Origin: Lachnospiraceae bacterium
GTDB lineage: Bacteria > Bacillota > Clostridia > Lachnospirales > Lachnospiraceae
NCBI GenBank assembly: GCA_022769625.1
Contig: JALEJP010000019.1
Coordinates: 1-64,000, forward strand
Reading direction: 5' to 3'
DNA length: 64,000 nucleotides
Shown here: in pieces, positions 41,954-50,517 of the stretch
Position numbering within the stretch: position 1 is the stretch's first letter
Layout: each line of letters begins with the position of its first letter
Notes under the pieces: model-generated
The model's input: only the letters and a program-made list of their open reading frames with translations
Database searches by the model: none
What the model was told of the DNA's origin: nothing
Translations under genes and position numbers: made by a program

Positions 41954-41982
41954 TTGCGAAATTTATTTTCATATGTTATAGT
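41954..41982 (+). promoter_or_regulatory. Candidate sigma-A promoter of group-B-like hydrogenase gene
   Basis: TTGCGA-N17-TATAGT. Confidence 0.6.
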
Positions 41983-42029
41983 AAATCGAACAGAAGGAGA
42001 GACAAATATCAGACTGGAAGGAGAAACGA

Positions 42030-43535
42030 ATGAGAGGTATTGAAACTCAGGTAAGAAAAATCCGCCGCCAGATTTTTGCGGAGGTCTCAAGACTTGGTTT
42101 TGAGTCAGATTCCGAATCACTGATCCACGATATTGAGGCGATCCCCTACAAAATTGTAACGGAAGAAGGTCCGCAGTACCGAGACAGTATTTATCGTGCA
42201 CGGGCAATCGCCACCGAACGTGTGCGACTTGCTATGGGTATGTCACTGCGCCCTACGAACAAACCGGTTCATTTGACAGAAGGTATTGAGGCGAGTAATA
42301 TTTCTGAAAAATACTACGAACCCCCTTTGATGCAGGTCGTTCCCTCTGCATGTGCCGCATGCGAAGACAATAAGTTCGAAGTCAGCGATATGTGCAAAGG
42401 CTGTCTCGCACACCCGTGTGCAGAAGTATGTCCAAAGGGAGCAATCTCCATGGTAAATGGACGCTCTTACATTGATCAGGGAAAATGCATCCACTGTGGA
42501 AAATGCAAATCCGTCTGCCCCTATGATGCCATTTCAAAAAAGGAACGTCCCTGTGCACGTGCATGTGGTGTCAAAGCCATCGGCAGTGACGAATTCGGAC
42601 GCGCAAAGATTGACACAGAAAAATGTGTTTCCTGCGGTATGTGCATGGTAAGCTGTCCATTTGGTGCAATCAGCGATAAATCTCAGATTTATCAGCTTTC
42701 TCTTGCTTTAAAAGAAAAAAATGAAATTATTGCAGAAATCGCACCGGCCTTTGTGGGTCAGTTTGGCGATATGGAGCCTTCCGATGTGCACGCAGCCCTG
42801 AAAACCCTTGGTTTTTCCAGGGTATACGAGGTTGCTCTTGGAGCCGACATTGGAGCCGTATCCGAAGCAAAACATTATGCAGAGAAAGTATCCACAGGAG
42901 AGCTTCCATTTCTTCTGACCTCCTGCTGCCCCTCCTGGTCCATGCTTGCCAAAAAATATTTTCCGGATATGATTGAAAATATTTCACAGGAGTTGACTCC
43001 TATGGTAGCAACGGCCAGAAGCATCAAACTGGAGCATCCAAATGCCAAAGTGGTATTTATCGGTCCTTGTGCCGCAAAAAAATTGGAGGCAAGTCGAAAA
43101 AGCGTTCGAAGCGATGTGGATTTTGTCATTACATTCGAGGAACTGCTGGGTATGTTTGACGCAAAAGGCATAAGTATCACAAAACAGCCGGAAAGCCCTT
43201 CCCTTCATGACGCAACCGCCGCCGGACGGGGCTATGCCGTATCAGGCGGAGTAGCCGGCGCAATCGAAGAATGCCTGAAAGAATACTATCCGGATGTCAC
43301 GCCAAAAATCGTCCATGCAGAAGGACTGGCTGAATGTAAAAAAACACTGGCTCTGGCAAAAGCCGGAAAGATGAACGGATGTCTGATTGAGGGCATGGGA
43401 TGCCCTGGTGGATGTATCGCAGGCGCCGGAACGAATCTGGCACTGAATAAAGCTTCATCCAAAATAAAATGGTACAAATCCGTTTCCACCAAAAAACTGC
43501 CGCCAAAAGAGCTTGCAGAAATTGAACTGAACTAA
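42030..43535 (+). CDS. Group-B-like monomeric [FeFe] hydrogenase with 4Fe-4S clusters
   Basis: LTSCCPSWSMLAKKYFPD, FIGPCAAKKLEASR, EGMGCPGGCIAGAGTN; ferredoxin repeats CIHCGKCKSVCPYDAI, CVSCGMCMVSCPFGAI. Confidence 0.9.
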   Translation: MRGIETQVRKIRRQIFAEVSRLGFESDSESLIHDIEAIPYKIVTEEGPQYRDSIYRARAIATERVRLAMGMSLRPTNKPVHLTEGIEASNISEKYYEPPLMQVVPSACAACEDNKFEVSDMCKGCLAHPCAEVCPKGAISMVNGRSYIDQGKCIHCGKCKSVCPYDAISKKERPCARACGVKAIGSDEFGRAKIDTEKCVSCGMCMVSCPFGAISDKSQIYQLSLALKEKNEIIAEIAPAFVGQFGDMEPSDVHAALKTLGFSRVYEVALGADIGAVSEAKHYAEKVSTGELPFLLTSCCPSWSMLAKKYFPDMIENISQELTPMVATARSIKLEHPNAKVVFIGPCAAKKLEASRKSVRSDVDFVITFEELLGMFDAKGISITKQPESPSLHDATAAGRGYAVSGGVAGAIEECLKEYYPDVTPKIVHAEGLAECKKTLALAKAGKMNGCLIEGMGCPGGCIAGAGTNLALNKASSKIKWYKSVSTKKLPPKELAEIELN

Positions 43536-43539
43536 AAAA

Positions 43540-43582
43540 AACCGGTTTTCCATATGCGGAGTCTGGAAAACCGGTTCTTTTA
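43540..43582. terminator. Bidirectional terminator between hydrogenase gene and riboswitch transcript
   Basis: AAAACCGGTTTTCCA...TGGAAAACCGGTTCTTTT; T-tracts on both strands. Confidence 0.75.
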
Positions 43583-43811
43583 TGACAGGTGCGGATTCCT
43601 GTCACAGAAGGAGGTATGTCGTGAATTACCCCCAATATGTTCAGGATTGCTCGAGATGACTCAATCTTCTTTTTCGTGTATAACCTTCAGACCTGCCACC
43701 GGCAGCTTCCTCCGGATGTATAACAACACAAAATATCTGCTTACCCTTAGCAGACATCATATGGGATCCATATCCCGGATTGGATGTTTCAGCTTTACTC
43801 GGAAGCTCATC

Positions 43812-43998
43812 TCATGTACCAAGCAGGTTTCCTGACTTGCACTTCACTGCACTGCCTCTCCTTCTCGCAAAAATGGGTATACAATGGATTATGAGGCAGT
43901 ACTCTTTGCTTACAGTGGCCGGACCGTTCAGGTTTTTCACCTGATTCCCTTTTACCCGATATACATCGGCACTTGCTACAGCAATATGTAATTCACAT
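43812..43998 (-). promoter_or_regulatory. Cobalamin (AdoCbl-type) riboswitch
   Basis: Minus strand GGGAATCAGGTGAAAAACCTGAACGGTCCGGCCACTGTAAGCAAAGAG...GAGAGGCAGTGCAGTGAAGTGCAAGTCAGGAAACCTGC; B12-box GCCACTG and AGTCAGGAAACCTGC are diagnostic. Confidence 0.92.
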
Positions 43999-44003
43999 TA
44001 CTC

Positions 44004-44032
44004 AGTATACCTTCCTCATAAACGTTTGTCAA
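44004..44032 (-). promoter_or_regulatory. Strong sigma-A promoter driving riboswitch transcript
   Basis: TTGACA (44027-44032) -N17- TATACT (44004-44009), inside the 3' end of the epimerase CDS. Confidence 0.8.
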
Positions 44033-45134
44033 GAATTGTTTTCTCATCCAAATACTTCAGGCCGTCAATCCCTTTGATTCCAAGTCCAGGCTCCTTGGAC
44101 ACAAGAATCTCCTGTTCCTGGAAAACTGCACCGCCAAGGATCGGATCTTCTCTGCAAAGCACCGGTCCATCCAGATCAATTTTTGTAACAATTTTCTTTG
44201 CACATGCCAGATGAACCGCCGCATTGACACTGATTTTTGCTTCCAGCATACATCCAACCATACACTCCACACCGTAAATTTCGGCAGCAGAAGTAATTTT
44301 CAGTGCATTGTACAAGCCTCCGCACTTCATAAGTTTAATGTTAACCAGATCGGCAGCACGCATCTGCATAATCTTAACAGCGTCCTCGCAGGAAAACACG
44401 CTTTCATCTGCCATGACAGGCACATAGGATCGCTCCGTTACATACTTCAATCCTTCAAAATCATGACCTGCTACCGGCTGTTCCACAAATTCGATATCAA
44501 GACCTCGTTCCTGCATCTGGTTCAGCAGACGTACTGCCTGCTTGGGACTCCAGGCCTGATTTGCATCGATTCGCAGCTTCCGCTCTGGTCCTGCTGCCTG
44601 GCGTACCGCAGTCAGTCTGGCAATATCAAGTTCCGGATTTACACCAACCTTCACTTTCAGAGTTTCATAGCCGCGCTCCACCGCATTTCTCGTATCCTCT
44701 GCCATCTCTTCCGGGTCATTGACACTGATCGTAATATCCGTAGTAATCCTGTCCCTTGCACCGCCAAACAGCTTGTACACCGGAATCTTGTAAAGCTGTC
44801 CATACAGATCATAGAGTGCCATATCAACAGCAGCTTTTGCACTGGTATTCCCGACGATACACTTGTTGACTGCCTGTATCACATCTTCAAAATCATCCAC
44901 ATCTCTTCCAACGATGGTTTTTATGATATGATCCCGGAGAGCTCCCAGGATGGCTCCCGTCGTATGTCCTGTTATGGCACCCGTCGGCGGCGCTTCCCCA
45001 TAACCCACATGGCCGGTATCCGTATAAATCTCAACAATGATATCCTCCACGCTTGACACGGAACGCAAAGCCGTCTTAAAGGGGACACGCAGAGGAACGG
45101 AAATTGTCCCAAGTCTGACTTCTGTAATTTTCAT
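44016..45134 (-). CDS. Dipeptide epimerase (L-Ala-D/L-Glu epimerase, enolase superfamily)
   Basis: GYGEAPPTGAITGHT, LKVKVG, LRIDANQAW, EQPV, ADESVFS, NIKLMKCGG. Confidence 0.9.
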   Translation of the reverse strand: MKITEVRLGTISVPLRVPFKTALRSVSSVEDIIVEIYTDTGHVGYGEAPPTGAITGHTTGAILGALRDHIIKTIVGRDVDDFEDVIQAVNKCIVGNTSAKAAVDMALYDLYGQLYKIPVYKLFGGARDRITTDITISVNDPEEMAEDTRNAVERGYETLKVKVGVNPELDIARLTAVRQAAGPERKLRIDANQAWSPKQAVRLLNQMQERGLDIEFVEQPVAGHDFEGLKYVTERSYVPVMADESVFSCEDAVKIMQMRAADLVNIKLMKCGGLYNALKITSAAEIYGVECMVGCMLEAKISVNAAVHLACAKKIVTKIDLDGPVLCREDPILGGAVFQEQEILVSKEPGLGIKGIDGLKYLDEKTILDKRL

Positions 45135-45179
45135 ACCATTCTCCTTTTCAAAATCTTTGATCTTTTGCAGATAAATCTT

Positions 45180-46553
45180 TTAATCTGCCGCAAGTGCACA
45201 CATGGCTTCTGCCAGAATCACTGCATTATCAATCAGCCGATCCAGTTCCATAAATTCATCCGGTTTATGCTCACGCACTTCGTCTCCCGGAAATATGGGG
45301 CCAAAAGCAACTACATTCGGCAGCATTTTCGCATAGGTTCCACCGCCGATGCTTTTGGGTTTTGCTTCCTGTCCAGTACATTTTTCATACACATGCAGCA
45401 GTCTCTGGACCAGTTCACTTTCCGGCGGCATATACAGGCTCTCTTTGTGACGAATCCAGCTCTGTTCAAAACCGGCTTCCTCAAATGCTTTCCTAACCAG
45501 AGGGGCACATTCTTCAAAGCTCCTGGTTACCGGATAACGATAATTAAGCATTACCTCCAGGTGATACCGGTCACCACGTATCACGCCAAGATTCATGGTA
45601 AGTATACCGGAAACAGAATCCTCCATTGCAATTCCAAGGGATCTTCCATCACATTCCATACCGATCTTTTTTGAAAGAAAATGCACTGCTCTCTTCAGAT
45701 TCCCTGCTTCCAGAATCTCATCCAAAAACTGCAGCAGACGACCAATGGCATTTTCCCCCTCCCAGGGCGTACCTCCATGTGCACTGATGCCCTCTGCTTC
45801 TATGCGAATTCCATCCCGTGTTCGTATGCAGACAATTCCCGTACGCTTTAATTGTTCCACCTTACGGGCTTGATCCTCCGTACATGTAAAAACTGCAAAG
45901 GCACTGGCCGGTACAATATTCGCAGCCGTTCCACCCTGAATTTCTTTCAGTACAAAATCTCCTTCCTGCCTCAAACGGAAGCAGTAAGTTTCCCCGATCA
46001 GACCTTTTTCTCCATTGATAACCGGATATTCTCCATCTGGTGTAAAGCCCATAACCGGAATTTCACCGCCGTGACTGATATAATACTTCATATCAGAGCT
46101 TCCGGTCTCTTCGTTCAGGCCAAAAATCAGCCGAATCCTTCTTTTTAATGGAATACCAGACTCTTTGATGGCCTTTAAGGCAAACAAAGCCGCAACAGAG
46201 GGACCTTTGTCATCCATGGTTCCCCGGCCGAATATTTTTCCATCCTGAATCTGTCCTTCATAGGGTGGTACGGACCATCCGTCACCGGCAGGCACCACGT
46301 CCAGATGACCAAGCACGGCCACGATCTCATCTCCGGAACCATACTCACACCATCCAACCTGATTATTCATATTATAAGTCTCAAACCCCATCGCCTGAGC
46401 CAGGCCAAGCATATATTCCAGGCAATCATGAACGGATTTGCCATAGGGATATCCACTTTGATCCTCTGCAAACACACTGGGAATACGGATACAATCCTGC
46501 AGACGGGTGATCAGCTCATCCTGGCTGTTTTTCATCCATTTACGAAAATCCAT
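45180..46553 (-). CDS. M20 family dipeptidase (PepV/Sapep)
   Basis: VLGHLDVVPAGDGWSVPPYEG, GRGTMDDKGPSVAALFALK, GLNEETGSSDMKYY. Confidence 0.92.
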   Translation of the reverse strand: MDFRKWMKNSQDELITRLQDCIRIPSVFAEDQSGYPYGKSVHDCLEYMLGLAQAMGFETYNMNNQVGWCEYGSGDEIVAVLGHLDVVPAGDGWSVPPYEGQIQDGKIFGRGTMDDKGPSVAALFALKAIKESGIPLKRRIRLIFGLNEETGSSDMKYYISHGGEIPVMGFTPDGEYPVINGEKGLIGETYCFRLRQEGDFVLKEIQGGTAANIVPASAFAVFTCTEDQARKVEQLKRTGIVCIRTRDGIRIEAEGISAHGGTPWEGENAIGRLLQFLDEILEAGNLKRAVHFLSKKIGMECDGRSLGIAMEDSVSGILTMNLGVIRGDRYHLEVMLNYRYPVTRSFEECAPLVRKAFEEAGFEQSWIRHKESLYMPPESELVQRLLHVYEKCTGQEAKPKSIGGGTYAKMLPNVVAFGPIFPGDEVREHKPDEFMELDRLIDNAVILAEAMCALAAD

Positions 46554-46564
46554 CTTTTCCTCCC

Positions 46565-47950
46565 TTACATTTCCTCACACATCAGAACCTCTTTCATGCA
46601 CAAAAATTCGTCATATTCAAGTCCCTTCGTCTCCGTTTCCATCTCACCCACCTGATTATCATAGGGATCGGCTCTCCAGTGCTGTTTCTCAATGGTAAAC
46701 GGTGCCTGGAAAGCTCGATTCGCTGCCATGCGATAAGCATCCAGATTTCCAAAATAAAATTTCCGCCGTTCTTCGTTCTGATTTCGCACGGCTGCGATAC
46801 CATAGGAAGGATCTGCGTAAAGCCATCCATAAGGTGCCACGTAAAATCGTACCCAGTCGTGAGCACCACAGAAATCCGGTTCGGCAGTAAGACCGCTCTG
46901 CCAGCAGGCAGGTATTTTGGCACAGCGGCACATCGTCAGGAAAAGCAGGGAAAACACCCCACAGTCTCCCAGACAATTTCTGGCACAGGAGTCCGCAATA
47001 TGTTCCAGATTAAAATACGCCGGCATAAAGGAATACTTCATATTCTGTGTGATGTAATCATAAAACCGTCTTGCCTTTTCCATCGGATCCTCTATATCCC
47101 CGGACAGCTGACCGACCAGTTCCCGGATATACGGTGTAAAAACGATATGGGGCGGTTCCTCCTGTGTAAAAAAGTCCGGCTGTTTTCCTTCCCCATGCAT
47201 TTTTTCTGTATCATGATAGCTTGCTGTATAAACATAAGAGTATACTACCGAAAAGGAATGATTTTCCTTCATTGTCTCTTCGAAGCAGATGGTTCTCTGC
47301 AGCGCATCCTGAGGCGCGATTTTCCCACAGGGTGGTTCCATCTTTTCAATCACAATATCCGACTGCTGTTCACATGCAGCCGGAATGGGCAAATGAACCC
47401 TCACAAACACGCCAGGCGTAAAACACTCATCCTTCATCCGAACAGAAGCCCGGATTCGAATGCGGTTTTTCAATATTCCTTTTTCTTTTATCTGATGCAC
47501 ACAGTAATCCAGACGATTTTTTCCTCCAAAAGAAGAAACTGCACTCTCCACTCCCGGAAGCATCACACCGGCACGGACTGCAAACCCGGGATCTGTCTTA
47601 CACATGGACGCAAAAAAACGATTGAAAAACTGCATTCTGCCATTTACATAAATCCAGCCGATTTTCCCTTCCTCCACACATCGGTCAAATTCCTCATCCG
47701 TAAAATCAGGTACTTTTTCTCTCAGGACAGAAAGTGCTTCTTCCCGCGTATAAGGATAATCTGCAGGCATACGTCTGCAGATTTCACGCTGGACAATGAG
47801 AGAATACCGAAACGGTTCCGGAAGATTTCCCATGTCAAGCCTTCGGTCAATCAACCGGATTGCACCGCAGAAATCCCCCGCCACTTTTCGGCGGTAAATA
47901 TCATCCGGCAATCCGATATTCAGATACCGGAACATTTGATTGACATTCAT
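46565..47950 (-). CDS. Transglutaminase-like domain protein
   Basis: ARNCLGDCGVFSLLFLTMCRCAKIPACWQSGL...GAHDWVRFYVAPYGWLYADPSYG (Cys-His-Asp triad). Confidence 0.85.
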   Translation of the reverse strand: MNVNQMFRYLNIGLPDDIYRRKVAGDFCGAIRLIDRRLDMGNLPEPFRYSLIVQREICRRMPADYPYTREEALSVLREKVPDFTDEEFDRCVEEGKIGWIYVNGRMQFFNRFFASMCKTDPGFAVRAGVMLPGVESAVSSFGGKNRLDYCVHQIKEKGILKNRIRIRASVRMKDECFTPGVFVRVHLPIPAACEQQSDIVIEKMEPPCGKIAPQDALQRTICFEETMKENHSFSVVYSYVYTASYHDTEKMHGEGKQPDFFTQEEPPHIVFTPYIRELVGQLSGDIEDPMEKARRFYDYITQNMKYSFMPAYFNLEHIADSCARNCLGDCGVFSLLFLTMCRCAKIPACWQSGLTAEPDFCGAHDWVRFYVAPYGWLYADPSYGIAAVRNQNEERRKFYFGNLDAYRMAANRAFQAPFTIEKQHWRADPYDNQVGEMETETKGLEYDEFLCMKEVLMCEEM

Positions 47951-47965
47951 ACGCTCCTCCATATC

Positions 47966-48002
47966 CGGATTTCCTGCTCTGTCACCCGGAGCAGGAAATC
48001 CG
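47966..48002. promoter_or_regulatory. Perfect 14-bp intercistronic hairpin
   Basis: CGGATTTCCTGCTC-N9-GAGCAGGAAATCCG between DUF819 stop and the transglutaminase SD. Confidence 0.7.
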
Positions 48003-48014
48003 ATGAACCTCTTT

Positions 48015-49199
48015 TTACAGGAACAGTCTCAAAATAAATCCGCAGGCCAGGCCGCAGAAATTACCGATCGCAGCTCCCATCACTCCCATCAATACACCGA
48101 TGCCTGCATAAGAGGGATTATATGCGGATGCAACGATAGGTGCGGATGCACTTCCACCGATGTTTGCCAGGGAAGCCGTGGATACCATACAGCAATCCCA
48201 GTGAAATACTTTTGATAACAAAAACATGATAACAATATGTATGATCAGTACGACAAGACCAGCCACGATCCAGAGCGGTGCACTCACCAGATCCACCAGA
48301 GATGCTGTGGATGCCAGCAGGGATACGACTGCATAAAGATAAACGTTTGACAGTTCTTCCACAGCCGGAAGCTTGCCAAGAGGTGTCAGGGCACAAACCA
48401 GACCAAGTACCGTTACAAATACCGTTGTCATCGTTCCTTTGTCAAACATGGACAGACCGATTGAACTAAGACCCGCATTCATTGCAGCCCCCACCTGCTG
48501 TGACAATGCAGATACCATCAGTGAAAGACCGATCAGGAAAATCCAGTCACCGGCCGCAGCGTGTTTTTTCTCTTTTGCAACTTCTTCGTTTGCCGCATCT
48601 GCAACAGCCTGAAGCTTTGTGGTATCCGCCTTGACTGCCTTATCCCATTTTCCTGCATAGCGTACCATAATAAGCAGAAGTGCAATCCAGACAGAATAAT
48701 AAACGGTATCAACTGCCAGGGCACAGCCGTAAGCACCCGGATCAATCGTAAAGGCCGCTTCCATCGCTGCCATATTTGCCGAACCGCCAATCCAGGATGC
48801 ACACAGTGCTGCCATTGCTGCCCAGGTGGTTTCTCCTCCGCCAAGCGGGTTCTTGAAAATCAGAAAAGCAATGATGAACCCAAGAAGAATGGAAAAAGCT
48901 CCTCCAAGAAAAATTGCAGCCATACGACCGCCCAGTTTTGCAAGCTTGCGGATATCACAACGCAGAAGCATAACAAAAATCATGGCATAGAGGAGATTGT
49001 TCTTTAATACAGAATACGCCTGCGAGCATTCTTCTGAATTGTAAAGACCTGCTGTACAGAAAATCATATTCAGCACATAGAGCCATACAAGAGGTGGAAT
49101 CACCTGAAACACTTTCCATTTCGTATACTTTTCTGCCGCCAGTAAAACCCCTGCCAGAAACATTAAAAAAGCAATGTAAGTAAAACCATTCGTTATCAT
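48015..49199 (-). CDS. DUF819 family integral membrane protein
   Basis: Multi-TM, CASWIGGSANMAAMEAAF, STASLANIGGSASAPIVASAYNPSYAGIGVLMGVMGAAIGNFCGL. Confidence 0.88.
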   Translation of the reverse strand: MITNGFTYIAFLMFLAGVLLAAEKYTKWKVFQVIPPLVWLYVLNMIFCTAGLYNSEECSQAYSVLKNNLLYAMIFVMLLRCDIRKLAKLGGRMAAIFLGGAFSILLGFIIAFLIFKNPLGGGETTWAAMAALCASWIGGSANMAAMEAAFTIDPGAYGCALAVDTVYYSVWIALLLIMVRYAGKWDKAVKADTTKLQAVADAANEEVAKEKKHAAAGDWIFLIGLSLMVSALSQQVGAAMNAGLSSIGLSMFDKGTMTTVFVTVLGLVCALTPLGKLPAVEELSNVYLYAVVSLLASTASLVDLVSAPLWIVAGLVVLIIHIVIMFLLSKVFHWDCCMVSTASLANIGGSASAPIVASAYNPSYAGIGVLMGVMGAAIGNFCGLACGFILRLFL

Positions 49200-49564
49200 A
49201 ATTCACTCTCCTTAAATATTTTTAACGTATCCTTTTCAGACCGCTGCATAATCCGATTCCCCCCTTTCCCGATTTCTTTACCGAACCTTCACAAAAAAGC
49301 GGGAAAATGTTCCGACTCCCCACCACATCTTTGTGTTTCGGTACCAACGGCATCATGCAGACCTGTTCCTCAAAAGCACGTTCCGTCAAATTGTCATAAA
49401 TTATGTGCAGCAAATCTAAATTTATGTTTATAATTATAAATTTTATATGAAATAATGTCAAGTTTATTCTCTGTATTTACACATATTTTTCGTTATTTTA
49501 TATTCTTTTATGCATTTTGTTTCGTTTTCCAAAAATATTTCGTTGATAACTTAATTTTTGCACA

Positions 49565-49608
49565 GAAAAACAGCTCTGTCCGTATTCATTCTGACAGAGC
49601 TGTTATTT
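49565..49608 (-). terminator. Terminator at end of Wood-Ljungdahl operon
   Basis: AACAGCTCTGTC-N12-GACAGAGCTGTT with T-tract on minus strand. Confidence 0.85.
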
Positions 49609-49650
49609 TAAAATCTCAGGAAAAGAAATGACAGATAAATTCCGTCTTTC

Positions 49651-50502
49651 TTATGCATTTGCCTTTTCTGCTGCATCCACCACATGGCCAATCAGCACAG
49701 AAGTGGTTACGCTTCCAACGCCTCCCGGTACCGGAGTGATCGCATCCACGATGGGTTCTACTTTATCGTATGCAACATCACCGCAGAGTTTGCCCTCAGC
49801 GTTTACATTGATTCCAACATCAATCACAATCTGACCCGGTCTAACATAAGTATCATCCACAACGCCTGCGCGGCCTGCTGCTACAATTACAATGTCTGCC
49901 TCTTTTACAACAGATGGCATATCCACGGTCCTTGTGTGACAAATAGTAACCGTCGCATTTTTCTTGATCAGCATCATAGCTGCCGGTTTACCCACTACCA
50001 GAGAGCGGCCAACAACCACTGCCTTTTTACCGGTACAGTCAATGCCATAGTGATCCAGAATTTCCATACATGCCTGCGGTGTACATGGCGGATAACCCAG
50101 ATCCTTTCCGGTAAATACGCCTGCCATAGATCCGTTTGTCATACAGTCAACATCCTTTGCCGGATCCAGCGCCTGCTCGATCTCATTCTGATTCAGATGC
50201 TTCGGCAGGGGACGGAACAGAAGCACGCCATGAATATTGGCATCCTTATTCACTTCGTCGATAACAGCCAGAACCTGCTCCTGTGTTGCATCAGCCGGAA
50301 GCAGATATTTTTTATACTCAACGCCCAGTTTTTCGCACCGCTTTGTTGCCCCTCTTTCATAGGAAAGATCGCTTTCATTCTCGCCTACGCGAACAATACC
50401 AAGTGTCGGTTTTACACCTTTTTCATTTAAAGCTGCAACCTTTGCCATAATGCGTTCATTTAAAGCTGCAACTACTTCTTTTCCCAATAACTGTTTTGCC
50501 AT
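49651..50502 (-). CDS. folD: Bifunctional methylene-THF dehydrogenase/methenyl-THF cyclohydrolase
   Basis: VGENESDLSYERGATKRCEKLG, FRPLPKHLNQNEIEQALDPAKDVDC, VVGRSLVVGKPAAMMLI, PVPGGVGSVTTSVL. Confidence 0.95.
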   Translation of the reverse strand: MAKQLLGKEVVAALNERIMAKVAALNEKGVKPTLGIVRVGENESDLSYERGATKRCEKLGVEYKKYLLPADATQEQVLAVIDEVNKDANIHGVLLFRPLPKHLNQNEIEQALDPAKDVDCMTNGSMAGVFTGKDLGYPPCTPQACMEILDHYGIDCTGKKAVVVGRSLVVGKPAAMMLIKKNATVTICHTRTVDMPSVVKEADIVIVAAGRAGVVDDTYVRPGQIVIDVGINVNAEGKLCGDVAYDKVEPIVDAITPVPGGVGSVTTSVLIGHVVDAAEKANA

Positions 50503-50517
50503 AGTTTTTTCCTCCGC

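Noticed and set aside
43554-43835. 93-aa plus-strand ORF after the hydrogenase gene
   Set aside because: Overlaps the terminator and the antisense of the riboswitch transcript; no RBS-supported start or recognisable domain
46679-48037. 452-aa plus-strand ORF
   Set aside because: Antisense to the transglutaminase gene; no domain recognisable; crosses the intercistronic hairpin
49222-49461. 79-aa minus-strand ORF upstream of DUF819
   Set aside because: AT-rich intergenic sequence without RBS or similarity; likely 5' UTR
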